From an uncultured Alistipes sp. (GTDB taxonomy: Bacteria; Bacteroidota; Bacteroidia; Bacteroidales; Rikenellaceae): a DNA stretch of 23,954 nt. The notes beneath the pieces were generated by a model. It had not been told where the DNA came from, ran no database searches, and saw nothing but the letters and a program-made list of their open reading frames with translations. Within the stretch, counting starts at the first letter, position 1. The number at the start of each line of letters is the position of its first letter. Position numbers and translations under genes: made by a program. Positions 8,025 through 15,546 of this stretch are shown here, piece after piece. The stretch lies in NCBI GenBank assembly GCA_900769745.1, contig CAAGHX010000210.1:1-23954 (forward strand), read 5' to 3'.

Positions 8025-8885
8025 ATGAAACAGAAAGGTTTAGGTCGCGGTTTAGATGCCATCTTCGGCACAGAGAAGCCAGTCGTAAAGACTGCTCCTA
8101 TGAATAGTATGGCCGAGATTGCCACAGAGCAGATTATCCCCAATCCCAATCAGCCTCGTACGCAGTTTGACGAGGAGGCTTTGGAGGAGTTGGCGGCTTC
8201 GATTCGTCAGTTGGGCGTTATTCAGCCTATCACTGTAAAGAAGAGCGACGACAAATACATAATCATCAGTGGTGAGCGCCGTTGGCGTGCTTCGCAGCGT
8301 GTGGGTTTGGCTACAATGCCAGCTTATGTGCGTGAGGTCGATGACGAGAATCTCCACGCTATGGCTCTGGTAGAGAATATCCAGCGTCAGGACCTTAACG
8401 CTATTGAGATTGCACTCGGTATGCAGCGTCTTATCGAGGAGTGCGGTCTTACTCAGGAGGCTATGGCCGACAAGGTGGGCAAGAAGCGTTCTACCGTATC
8501 GAACTATATGCGTTTGCTGAACTTGCCCGACGAGGTGCAGCTTGCTTTGAAGGAGGGCCTTATCACTATGGGCCACGCCAAGGCTATCGCAGGTGTGGAG
8601 CCCGAGCAGCAGCTTTGGGCACTGAAGCGTTGCTTGAAGAAGGCTTTGTCGGTACGCCAGATGGAGGAGTTGGCTCGCAAGTTGGCCGAGCAGGCAGATA
8701 AGGCTTCAACCCCAGCCGAGGAGGAGTACCCCGAGTCATACTCTCGCTTGGTGGAGCAGCTTGAGCCATATTTCTCGCAGAACATCAGCATCAAGCGTGG
8801 TAAGAATGGTGGCGGTAAGATTGTGATTGATTTTTCGGGTGATGCCGAGATCGAGTCATTTATCGAGCGCCTGCGCAACCGATAG
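8025..8885 (+). CDS. parB: ParB chromosome-partitioning CTPase/DNA-binding protein
   Basis: CTP-dependent clamp that loads at parS, spreads along DNA and stimulates ParA. It is 286 residues. After a GLGRGLDAIFG N-terminus come the N-terminal CTPase motifs (NQPRTQFDEEALEELAASI, GERRWRA, ENIQRQDLNAIE), then a central helix-turn-helix (LTQEAMADKVGKKRSTVSNY) and a C-terminal dimerisation segment after an Ala/Glu linker. The start ATG follows parA by 3 bases. No parS-like 16-mer was found in the window. Confidence 0.96.
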   Translation: MKQKGLGRGLDAIFGTEKPVVKTAPMNSMAEIATEQIIPNPNQPRTQFDEEALEELAASIRQLGVIQPITVKKSDDKYIIISGERRWRASQRVGLATMPAYVREVDDENLHAMALVENIQRQDLNAIEIALGMQRLIEECGLTQEAMADKVGKKRSTVSNYMRLLNLPDEVQLALKEGLITMGHAKAIAGVEPEQQLWALKRCLKKALSVRQMEELARKLAEQADKASTPAEEEYPESYSRLVEQLEPYFSQNISIKRGKNGGGKIVIDFSGDAEIESFIERLRNR

Positions 8886-8923
8886 AGGGTGTGAGTGTAA
8901 TTTTTCAAAATATATTAAGCGCA

Positions 8924-10141
8924 ATGTCAGCAAACAATACTTACAATATGCTAAACGCCGCCAAGGCCCTGCTCCGCAACATCTGCGGTGCACAGTGGCA
9001 TTGTGTGGTGGTTGTTGGGCTGTTGTTGTGTTTGATGGGTGCGCAGAAGGCCCAAGCGCAGAACTTTAAGCGAAGCGACAAGCAGATGGTTTCGGGCGGA
9101 CTGGCTCAGGTTGCCGACTCGCTTTCGCAGAGTAATATTATAGGTGTAGAGGTCAAGATGAATAGTGACTCGATCAGCCGTGCATTGAAGCTCTCTGCCA
9201 AGGAGGCGCAGCATCTGCGTGATTCAATTTCGCGTATCGAGCGTAAGAAGGAGCGAGCCAGAGAGGCTGGCCGATTAGATGCCGATGGTAACATCATACC
9301 TCGTGAGCCTTGGTTTAGCGATTCGATGTCGCTCTCGAAGGTCTGCATCACGGGTGCCGTATTGCCAGGTTTTGGCCAGATATATAATAAACAGTATTGG
9401 AAGCTGCCTATTCTCTACACAACTTTGGGAGCTTCGATGGGTCTGGCAATTCATCAGAATAGTGTTTGTAAACCGTTGAAGCGTGAATACGACGCACTGC
9501 TAAAGAGCAATGGTATGACACGAACCGAGGAGCTCAACGCTGTGCAGAGCAAGATGATTGTGAGCAACACGAAGCGCCAGCTTTTGTGGGGCGCAGCTGC
9601 GGCATCGTATATCTATTTCTTGGGCGATGCAGCGGTTAAGTACTCTACTAACGAGGTGTCGGACGTAAAGAAGGCGACCACCTTGTCGTTCATCTGCCCG
9701 GGAGCAGGTCAGATCTATAACCAGAGCTACTGGAAGGTGCCTATCGTCATTGGCGGTATGGTGTCGATGGGCTATGTGATTGATTGGAACACACGAGGCT
9801 TCAAGCGATATAAATCGGCATACGACCTGCGTAATGATTTCGATCAGAACCCAAGCAACTATCCCGATGGTGTGTCGAAGGATGAGTTCAATGGTCGTTA
9901 CACAGCTTCGTATCTGAAGAATTTGCGTGATGCATATCGTCGTAACCGCGATTTGAGTATCATCATTACGGCTGCCGTATATGCTTTCCAGGTTGTCGAT
10001 GCTCACGTCGATGCGCATCTCAAGGATTTTGACGTGTCGGACAACTTGACCGTGAGCCTCGAACCAATGTTTGATTATCAATATTTACCAGTACATGGGT
10101 CTAATCCCGTATATGGTTTAAACCTTAATATTTCTTTCTAA
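8924..10141 (+). CDS. DUF5683-domain envelope protein
   Basis: Exported protein of unknown function; DUF5683 proteins commonly follow parAB in Bacteroidota. The ATG at 8924 gives 405 residues with a signal peptide (VVVVGLLLCLMGAQKAQA). The frame extends to a GTG at 8891, but the ATG fits the signal peptide better. The body holds two related blocks, LPGFGQIYNKQYWKLPI (about residue 146) and CPGAGQIYNQSYWKVPI (about residue 258). Each is followed by a hydrophobic, probably membrane-inserted stretch and a K-R-Y/E-Y segment, which points to an internal duplication. It lies 38 bases after parB and 3 bases before the mltD-like gene. Confidence 0.8.
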   Translation: MSANNTYNMLNAAKALLRNICGAQWHCVVVVGLLLCLMGAQKAQAQNFKRSDKQMVSGGLAQVADSLSQSNIIGVEVKMNSDSISRALKLSAKEAQHLRDSISRIERKKERAREAGRLDADGNIIPREPWFSDSMSLSKVCITGAVLPGFGQIYNKQYWKLPILYTTLGASMGLAIHQNSVCKPLKREYDALLKSNGMTRTEELNAVQSKMIVSNTKRQLLWGAAAASYIYFLGDAAVKYSTNEVSDVKKATTLSFICPGAGQIYNQSYWKVPIVIGGMVSMGYVIDWNTRGFKRYKSAYDLRNDFDQNPSNYPDGVSKDEFNGRYTASYLKNLRDAYRRNRDLSIIITAAVYAFQVVDAHVDAHLKDFDVSDNLTVSLEPMFDYQYLPVHGSNPVYGLNLNISF

Positions 10142-10144
10142 ACA

Positions 10145-11569
10145 ATGAGCAAAATACTCCTCAGAGCTATTATTGCATTGGCATTGTGTGTCGTTGTCAC
10201 TGGTGTGGCCGATGCTCGGAATGCCACTCAAAAGACTAGAACAAAGCGAGTTAACCCAAAAGTGTTGCTGGCTATCGAGCAGGCTAAGGTCGATTCACTC
10301 AATCAGGTAATCGAAGAGATGGCTCAGCGCGAGAGCGACTGGAAGAAGGCTTGGCACGCTGCACAGGCCGAGCGTAAGGAGAAAAAGCCTGTCGAGCGCC
10401 TGAAGCTTGATTACACCCCCGAGCAGGCCGACTCTCTGGCCGAACAGTTGAAGCTGGCGCAGGTGAGTGGTGCTATGGAGAACTTCTTCAACGAGTATAT
10501 CAGCGAGCCAGTAACGATGAGTAGCGATGCTTCGCTCGACTCTTTGTATGCAGCACGTCTGAAGTCGCTCGTTTCGCCTATCCACTTGCCATACAACGAG
10601 GTGGTGCGTACATATATCCAGCGCTACACAGCCCCTTCGGGTCTGATGAGCCGCATCTTGTCGCGTGCGCAGTACTACTTCCCTATGATCGAGGAGGAGC
10701 TCTTGAAGGCTGGCCTTCCCGTTGAGCTTCGTGCAATGGCCGTTATCGAGTCGGCTCTGATAGCAACAGCCATGTCGCGCGTGGGTGCGGGCGGTTTGTG
10801 GCAGTTTATGCCTGCAACTGGTAAGGGTTACGGCTTGGAGATTAACTCTATGGTTGATGAGCGCTTCGACCCAGTGAAATCTACCGTAGCGGCTTGTAAG
10901 CACTTGAAATATCTCTATGACCTCTATAACAACTGGAGCTTGGCTATCGCGGCTTATAACTGCGGTCAGGGTAATGTAAACAAGGCTTTGGCGCGTGCGG
11001 GCGGTAATCCTCAGTCGTTCTGGGATGTATATTGGTACTTGCCATCTGAGACCCGAGGCTATGTGCCAGCATTTATCGCAGCATCGTATGCCTATGCTTA
11101 TCATAAGTCGCACAACATCACCTACTCGGAGCCTCCAATGCCTATTGCCGTGGATACGGTGCGTGTCAACCGTCTGCTCCACTTGGGCCAGGTCTCTTCG
11201 ACTATCGATGTGCCAACTGAGACTCTGAAGATGCTCAATCCTCAGTATAAGTTGGATATCGTGCCAGCTATGAATAAGGAGTACACTCTTATTCTCCCTG
11301 CCAACCGCCTCTGTGCATATGTGTCGAATCAGGAGGCTATCTTCGCTAAGGACTCTACATATCTGAAGGAGTATCTCAACCCTGAGAATGTAACCAAGAA
11401 GATGGCGAGCACCGGCACAGTAATCTATTATAAGGTAAAGAGTGGCGATACGTTGGGCTCGATTGCCAGCCGCCATCGTGTGACTACCAAGCAACTTATG
11501 GCGTGGAACGGAATCAAGAATGCCAATAAGTTGAGCGTTGGCCAGCGCCTGCGTATCCAGAAGAGATAA
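10145..11569 (+). CDS. mltD: MltD-type lytic murein transglycosylase with LysM domain
   Basis: Cuts peptidoglycan glycan strands in the periplasm, forming anhydro-muropeptides. It is 474 residues with a signal peptide (IIALALCVVVTGVADA). An N-terminal Lys/Glu-rich helical segment is followed by the SLT domain at about residues 160-310. The likely catalytic glutamate is E202 (in MAVIESAL), with the downstream motifs GLWQFMPATGKGYGL, DPVKSTVAACKHL and AAYNCGQGNV. One LysM repeat closes the protein (YKVKSGDTLGSIASRH through GQRLRIQ). E. coli MltD has two LysM repeats; only one is clear here. Confidence 0.92.
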   Translation: MSKILLRAIIALALCVVVTGVADARNATQKTRTKRVNPKVLLAIEQAKVDSLNQVIEEMAQRESDWKKAWHAAQAERKEKKPVERLKLDYTPEQADSLAEQLKLAQVSGAMENFFNEYISEPVTMSSDASLDSLYAARLKSLVSPIHLPYNEVVRTYIQRYTAPSGLMSRILSRAQYYFPMIEEELLKAGLPVELRAMAVIESALIATAMSRVGAGGLWQFMPATGKGYGLEINSMVDERFDPVKSTVAACKHLKYLYDLYNNWSLAIAAYNCGQGNVNKALARAGGNPQSFWDVYWYLPSETRGYVPAFIAASYAYAYHKSHNITYSEPPMPIAVDTVRVNRLLHLGQVSSTIDVPTETLKMLNPQYKLDIVPAMNKEYTLILPANRLCAYVSNQEAIFAKDSTYLKEYLNPENVTKKMASTGTVIYYKVKSGDTLGSIASRHRVTTKQLMAWNGIKNANKLSVGQRLRIQKR

Positions 11570-11590
11570 TTTATAACACAATATCAGCCA

Positions 11591-12982
11591 ATGATTTACA
11601 ACGATACCGATATCATCGTAGCTCCCGCAACACCAACGGGTGGAGCTTTGTGTGTGATTCGCCTGAGTGGCGATGGCGCCATTGCTCTGTGTGATGGTAT
11701 CTTCGAGGGTCGTAAACCATTGGCCGAGTCGAAAACCGCAACGGCACACTATGGCCTGATTAAGGATGGTGAGCAGGTGGTGGACGATGTGGTGGTTACG
11801 CTCTTTCGTGCGCCTCACTCCTATACGGGCGAGGATTCGGTGGAGATATCCACTCACGGCTCACGCTACATTGTAAGTAGAGTGCTGTCGTTGTTGTGTG
11901 CCAAGGGGGCACGCCTGGCCGAGGCTGGCGAGTTCACTCGCAGAGCATTTTTGGCGGGTCGTATGGACCTGTCGCAGGCCGAGGCTGTGGCCGATATTAT
12001 CGCCGCCGATTCGCGTGCCTCGCACGCAGTGGCTTCGACTCAGATGCGTGGCTCATACTCCGAGGAGTTGGCTGCGCTGAGAGCTAAATTGCTGCATATC
12101 ACTTCGTTGTTGGAGTTGGAACTGGACTTCTCTGAGGAGGATGTCGAGTTTGCCGACCGAGGCGAGTTGGAGAAATTGCTTCGCGTGGTGAAGAGTAGGG
12201 TGGAGAGCTTGCAGGGCTCTTTCAAGCTCGGTAATGTGCTGAAAGAGGGCGTTACGGTAGCCATTGCGGGCCGCCCAAATGTGGGTAAGAGTACGCTGCT
12301 CAACCGCTTGGCTGGCGAGGATAGGGCTATGGTGTCGGATATCGCCGGCACGACACGAGATACTGTCGAGGCGGTTACAAATATCGATGGCGTTACATTC
12401 CGCTTTGTCGATACGGCGGGCTTGCACTCAACCGACGATGTGCTCGAGCAGATGGGTATTGAGCGTACTGCTCAGGCCCTTAAGAAGGCCCGTATCGTGC
12501 TGTGGCTCACAGATAATGCAGGCTTCGATAGCGAGGCTGTAATGCGCGAGTTTGGCGAATTCAGCCCAACCGACGAGCAGATGGTTATCGGCGTTGTAAA
12601 TAAAATAGACCTTGCGGGTAGTGGAGCGACGGCGCAGTTGCCTAATGTGGCGAATGATTGCGCTATCTCGCAGATAATCAGAATATCGGCAAAGACTGGC
12701 GAAGGTGTCGATAACCTTTTGGAACTGCTGAAATCATCAGTCGATGCAACCGCCGCTTATGCGGGCGACGTGCTGGTATCTAACCAGCGCCACTATGAGG
12801 CCCTTTCACAAGCCAACGAGGCCCTGGATTCGGCCCTCGCCGCAATGCAGCACGGCTTGCCATCGGATTTGCTGAGCGAAGATATCCGCCAGGTCATCTA
12901 TCTCCTGGGCACCATCACCGGCGAAATCACCTCCGACGACATCCTCCAAAACATCTTCTCTCACTTCTGCATCGGAAAGTAA
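11591..12982 (+). CDS. mnmE: MnmE, tRNA uridine-34 modification GTPase
   Basis: GTPase that, with MnmG, adds the 5-aminomethyl-type group to wobble uridine 34 of several tRNAs. It is 463 residues, normal length. An N-terminal tetrahydrofolate-binding domain (TPTGGALCVIRLSG, HSYTGEDSVEIS) is followed by a helical domain and an inserted G domain. The P-loop GRPNVGKS is at residues 227-234, then GTTRD, DTAGLH and NKID. The C-terminus FCIGK, whose cysteine is part of the active centre, is complete. The integrase of the downstream element begins 184 bases after the stop, so the 3' end of this gene is the likely attachment site and has been left functional. The last 25 or so codons are noticeably rich in C-ending codons. 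Confidence 0.96.
   Translation: MIYNDTDIIVAPATPTGGALCVIRLSGDGAIALCDGIFEGRKPLAESKTATAHYGLIKDGEQVVDDVVVTLFRAPHSYTGEDSVEISTHGSRYIVSRVLSLLCAKGARLAEAGEFTRRAFLAGRMDLSQAEAVADIIAADSRASHAVASTQMRGSYSEELAALRAKLLHITSLLELELDFSEEDVEFADRGELEKLLRVVKSRVESLQGSFKLGNVLKEGVTVAIAGRPNVGKSTLLNRLAGEDRAMVSDIAGTTRDTVEAVTNIDGVTFRFVDTAGLHSTDDVLEQMGIERTAQALKKARIVLWLTDNAGFDSEAVMREFGEFSPTDEQMVIGVVNKIDLAGSGATAQLPNVANDCAISQIIRISAKTGEGVDNLLELLKSSVDATAAYAGDVLVSNQRHYEALSQANEALDSALAAMQHGLPSDLLSEDIRQVIYLLGTITGEITSDDILQNIFSHFCIGK
12940..12982 (+). other. Candidate attL core at the 3' end of mnmE
   Basis: Inferred from position only: an intact mnmE 3' end is directly followed by non-coding DNA, an integrase and phage genes. Salmonella genomic island 1 is known to use the 3' end of trmE/thdF (mnmE), which makes this target plausible. 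The matching attR copy would be outside the window, so the core cannot be delimited here. Confidence 0.4.
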
Positions 12983-12994
12983 GGCAGATTTGGC

Positions 12995-13128
12995 AAGTAA
13001 CAAACAATGCCAACTGAACGCAAAACGATGACAAAAATACTATTGAATACCAGTATTTAGGAAAAACACCCAAATACTGGTATTTTTGTTTTCCTTTTGC
13101 ATCGTTTGTTATTTTTTTGTTGTTACTT
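12995..13128. repeat. Nested inverted repeats between mnmE and the integrase
   Basis: Three inverted repeats share roughly one centre. AAGTAACAA (12995-13003) pairs with TTGTTACTT (13120-13128). AAACGATG (13023-13030) pairs with CATCGTTT (13100-13107). The innermost 13-base pair is the terminator stem at 13046-13084. Such an arrangement next to an integrase could be integrase arm-binding sites or an extended RNA structure. Confidence 0.5.
13046..13087 (+). terminator. Terminator after mnmE
   Basis: A perfect 13-base stem (AATACCAGTATTT at 13046-13058 with its complement at 13072-13084) around a 13-base loop, followed by TTT and a T-rich stretch. It would end host transcription before the integrase; an A-rich upstream flank lets it work partly in the other direction too. 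Confidence 0.7.
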
Positions 13129-13130
13129 TG
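13096..13130 (+). promoter_or_regulatory. Possible weak integrase promoter
   Basis: TTACTTTG at 13123-13130 is one base off the TAnnTTTG consensus and lies 37 bases before the integrase ATG. The nearest TTTG (13096-13099) is 23 bases upstream, slightly too far, so the site is weak or regulated. It overlaps the outer inverted-repeat arm. Confidence 0.25.
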
Positions 13131-13166
13131 TTGCTTGAAACAAAATGAGCAACAAAAGCAACAAAT

Positions 13167-14303
13167 ATGAACAACAAGGAATCTATCAAGCTACGAAAGC
13201 GTAAGCTGCCAACTGGCAACACTACGCTCTATCTCGACATCTACCGAAACGGAAAGCGTGAGTATGAATACTTGAAGCTGTATCTCATACCAGAAAAGAC
13301 GAGAACCGACAAGGAGAAGAACAGAGAGACGTTGAAGCTGGCCGAAGCTATCAAGGCGAAAAGAACGGTCGAGCTGCAGAACAAAGAGTATGGTTTCAAG
13401 AATGACTATGCAGAGGAAACCAAGTTCTTTGATTACTATCGTGCAATGTGTGAAGCAAGATTGGGCAAGGACACACGGGGCAACTGGGGCAACTGGCGGT
13501 CCTGCTTGAAGCATTTGGAGAAATACGAAAGCAATCAAGACATCACCTTTGCAGATATCACACCGAAATGGGTGCAGGGCTTCAAGGACTATTTGGAAAA
13601 GGAAGCGTGTGCGTGGGGTTGCGATTTCAGAGAACGCATCAAGGATCACCCACTTTCCCGTAACTCGAAGCTCTCTTACTTCAACAAACTTCGTGCGTGT
13701 CTGAACCAAGCATTTGAGGACCGTATCATCAGCCGTAACCCGATGCAAGGTATAGATGGGTTCAAGGCAGAAGAGGGAACACGAATGTATCTCACACTGG
13801 AGGAAGTAAAGCTGCTCGTTCAGACGGAATGTGAATACCCTAACATCAAGCGTGCTTTTCTGTTCTCGTGCCTTACTGGATTGAGACGAAGCGATATCCT
13901 CAAATTGACGTGGGGCGAGGTTCATCAGCAAGGCGACTACACCCGAATCATCTTCAAGCAGAAAAAGACCGGTGGGCAGGAATATCTCGACATCAACGAC
14001 CAAGCAGCCGAATTGATGGGCGAACGTGGAGCCAATGATGAGCCAGTGTTTACTGACATTCACTCCCCCTCCTGCACCAACGAAGCAATCAAACGCTGGG
14101 TTCTTCGTTCCGGGATTAAGAAAGATATCACATTTCACTGCGGACGTCATACCTTTGCGGTGCTTATGCTTGATTTGGGAACGGACATCTATACGGTCAG
14201 TAAACTGCTCGGACATCGAGAGCTTTCCACTACACAGATATACGCAAAGGTTCTCGACAAGAACAAGCAGGCTGCTGTCTCCAAGATACCCGATATACTT
14301 TGA
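13167..14303 (+). CDS. int: Tyrosine recombinase (phage-type integrase)
   Basis: Site-specific recombinase presumed to insert and excise the element. It is 378 residues: an N-terminal arm-DNA-binding domain (about 1-90, LRKRKLPTGNTTLYLDIYRN), a SAM-like core-binding domain (about 90-190, DYYRAMCEARLGKDTRGNW) and a C-terminal catalytic domain. The catalytic set is complete: R240 (TGLRRSD), H324 and R327 (FHCGRH), H350 (LLGHRELS) and Y359 (TTQIYAK). ATG 13167 follows an A-rich stretch without a Shine-Dalgarno. It is the first gene after mnmE and reads away from it. Confidence 0.95.
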   Translation: MNNKESIKLRKRKLPTGNTTLYLDIYRNGKREYEYLKLYLIPEKTRTDKEKNRETLKLAEAIKAKRTVELQNKEYGFKNDYAEETKFFDYYRAMCEARLGKDTRGNWGNWRSCLKHLEKYESNQDITFADITPKWVQGFKDYLEKEACAWGCDFRERIKDHPLSRNSKLSYFNKLRACLNQAFEDRIISRNPMQGIDGFKAEEGTRMYLTLEEVKLLVQTECEYPNIKRAFLFSCLTGLRRSDILKLTWGEVHQQGDYTRIIFKQKKTGGQEYLDINDQAAELMGERGANDEPVFTDIHSPSCTNEAIKRWVLRSGIKKDITFHCGRHTFAVLMLDLGTDIYTVSKLLGHRELSTTQIYAKVLDKNKQAAVSKIPDIL

Positions 14304-14309
14304 CGAAAA

Positions 14310-14466
14310 ACAAGCAAAAACAAGCAAAACAAGCAAATGGTTGTTTTGACTTTTTAAGAAAACAAGCAAATGGTTGTTTGTGTTTTGTATAATATTGAAA
14401 ATGAGCCAAATAAAAACAAGCAAATGGTTGTTTCGGGAAATTGCAAAAACAAGCAAATGCTTGTTT
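14310..14466. repeat. Array of palindromic repeats, units 1-4
   Basis: Four copies of the core AAACAAGCAAATGGTTGTTT start at 14327, 14360, 14414 and 14447, preceded by partial copies of CAAGCAAAA from 14311. The spacings are 33, 54 and 33 bases. Unit 4 (AAACAAGCAAATGCTTGTTT) is a perfect palindrome with two central bases; the other three have one mismatched pair, always at the same place. Each has an A-run before and a T-run after. A fifth copy lies at 14639. Conserved dyad symmetry suggests a dimeric DNA-binding protein or small bidirectional terminators. Confidence 0.85.
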
Positions 14467-14535
14467 GCCCCTAAAAACACCCTTTTTTAGCCGATTTCAA
14501 AAAGAAAAAGTAACATAAAAAGAAAAATATAATAA

Positions 14536-14555
14536 ATATATTTATATAAATATAT
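14536..14555. repeat. 20-bp perfect A/T palindrome
   Basis: ATATATTTATATAAATATAT is fully self-complementary with no spacer and lies in a roughly 60-base segment that is almost entirely A/T. It could be an easily melted element or a cruciform site. Confidence 0.6.
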
Positions 14556-14619
14556 ATTTTTAGTAGAGGTAAGAAGAGTATAAGGATATAGGGGTGTGGG
14601 GAAAAAGGAAAAAGAGAAG

Positions 14620-14668
14620 AAAGGGGTAAATTCAACCAAAACAAGCAAATGGTTGTTTTTACCCCTTT
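14620..14668 (-). terminator. Extended hairpin containing repeat unit 5, terminator of the leftward operon
   Basis: AAAGGGGTAAA (14620-14630) pairs perfectly with TTTACCCCTTT (14658-14668). The loop carries the fifth AAACAAGCAAATGGTTGTTT copy (14639-14658), itself a near-palindrome. On the minus strand the hairpin starts 9 bases after the stop of the HTH-type gene and is followed by a T/C-rich tract, so it probably terminates the lysogeny operon. Confidence 0.6.
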
Positions 14669-14676
14669 ATCGTTCA

Positions 14677-14949
14677 TCAGCCTTTATAGACTTTTCCAGT
14701 TCCAAGCAGGAGCCAGTTTGCAGAGACCTTGAAATACTTTATCAGCGGAACGAGCCAAGCGACTTCAAAGTAACCTTTTCCGTTATCCGCTTTCTGGGCA
14801 TACCAGTGTCTGCGGTCGAAGCCGTATGTATCGCAAAAGCCGGCAAGACCTCCAGGCAATCGCTTTTCATCGATTAGTTCCTGCATCACGTCAAAATATC
14901 GTTTTTGGATATCCAACGTTTCTTGTTTGTATGCTCTCGTTCTACTCAT
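14677..14949 (-). CDS. Small HTH-like phage protein
   Basis: Predicted 90-residue DNA-binding-type protein, last gene of the leftward operon. The N-terminus is helical and charged (KQETLDIQKRYFDVMQELI). The C-terminus (VPLIKYFKVSANWLLLGTGK) resembles the end of XRE-family repressors of Bacteroidales phages, which typically finish with a 'N-W-L-L-T-G-E-G' segment. The middle (GLAGFCDTYGFDRRHWYAQK) could be the helix-turn-helix but is not a textbook match. Its start overlaps the stop of the upstream gene by 4 bases (ATGA), showing translational coupling. It may be an auxiliary regulator of lysogeny. Confidence is good that it is a gene, moderate for its class. Confidence 0.6.
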   Translation of the reverse strand: MSRTRAYKQETLDIQKRYFDVMQELIDEKRLPGGLAGFCDTYGFDRRHWYAQKADNGKGYFEVAWLVPLIKYFKVSANWLLLGTGKVYKG

Positions 14950-15149
14950 TCGGTGTAGATTTCGTAATTTATGCGTTCCAAGACCGATTTAAGACGTTTT
15001 ATCTCGTCTATGGGTAAATTATCGACTGAACGTCTGTCAAGCTCCGTATCGAGCTGTAAGGTGGCTGATTTGACCTTTTCCTTGTCGATTCCGTTCTCCA
15101 AACAATCGACAAGGGTATTTATTACGATCCAGTGGTGTTTATTTTCCAT
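14946..15149 (-). CDS. Small hypothetical protein of the lysogeny operon
   Basis: Not recognised. A 67-residue helical, charged protein from ATG 15149 (MENKHHWIVINTLVDCLENG), with no signal peptide or membrane segment. An alternative ATG lies at 15161, and the frame extends to a TTG at 15167. The preferred start overlaps the end of the lipoprotein gene by 11 bases and its stop overlaps the next start by 4, so all three genes are coupled. The C-terminal half (DEIKRLKSVLERINYEIY) could pair as a coiled coil with a partner. Confidence 0.55.
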   Translation of the reverse strand: MENKHHWIVINTLVDCLENGIDKEKVKSATLQLDTELDRRSVDNLPIDEIKRLKSVLERINYEIYTE

Positions 15150-15540
15150 ATTGCTGAACATCTGCAATTTTTGTCATTGTCTTATCAAAGTAAATCAAAT
15201 CACGATGCAGGGTTAATGCCCCTACTTTATTCTTTGCTCTGTACTCGTGTATAAATCTATAACCTACAAAAGCATCAACATCTTTCCCTTTTGATTTAAG
15301 TTGCAGCAGGTATCTCGTAAGTCCAAGCGTTCGCTCTTCGTCAGTGAGGTCTGTTTGCATTAGAAACATATCAACAGCAGCCGATGTTACAGTAACCGAA
15401 TCAGGACCAACCATTTTTACGAGTTCATAACTTGATGGATCGTGTAAATGTGATTGGTAATATTCGTCAATCGCTTTCTCGTATGGTTCTTGACAGCTTG
15501 CCAGTAGCAAGGTCAAGCAAGCAAATAAAATCTTCTTCAT
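15139..15540 (-). CDS. Prophage-encoded lipoprotein
   Basis: 133-residue lipoprotein: MKKILFACLTLLLASC gives a signal peptide with a clear lipobox (cysteine 16). The mature part begins with a helix (EPYEKAIDEYYQSHLHDPSSYE), a pattern familiar from Bacteroidota lipoproteins of unknown function, followed by a mixed region with YRFIHEYRAKNKVGAL. It lies 6 bases after the repressor gene in the same leftward operon. It is therefore probably made in the lysogen, which would suit a surface function such as superinfection exclusion or a fitness trait for the host. That role is inferred from location only. Confidence 0.75.
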   Translation of the reverse strand: MKKILFACLTLLLASCQEPYEKAIDEYYQSHLHDPSSYELVKMVGPDSVTVTSAAVDMFLMQTDLTDEERTLGLTRYLLQLKSKGKDVDAFVGYRFIHEYRAKNKVGALTLHRDLIYFDKTMTKIADVQQYGK

Positions 15541-15546
15541 AACATT

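Larger units (their letters stand above)
14304..14676. other. Gene-free region between integrase and lysogeny operon
   Basis: No credible gene is present in these 373 bases. From left to right it holds four palindromic repeats, an almost pure A/T stretch (about 14500-14565) with a 20-bp palindrome, an uninterrupted purine run at 14598-14626 flanked by G blocks, and a fifth repeat inside a larger inverted repeat. Repeats beside an A/T-rich segment resemble a replication origin, but the two flanking genes converge here, so terminators are also expected. Confidence 0.5.

Noticed and set aside
10295..11857. 520-codon minus-strand open frame
   Set aside because: It is antisense to the well-supported MltD and MnmE genes, and its protein has no recognisable features. 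It arises from the codon bias of those genes.
14311..14466. CRISPR array
   Set aside because: The repeats are short palindromes at uneven spacing (33, 54, 33) with gaps of 13-34 bases and no cas genes; the gaps are A/T-rich and not spacer-like.
13191..14480. 429-codon minus-strand open frame across the integrase, ending in NNHLLVF repeats
   Set aside because: It is antisense to a complete integrase with all catalytic residues. The repeated peptide is only the translation of the palindromic DNA repeats, and the fifth repeat falls outside the frame.
14591..14626. G-quadruplex in the purine tract
   Set aside because: Only three runs of four G are present; a fourth run is missing, so a stable intramolecular form is unlikely.
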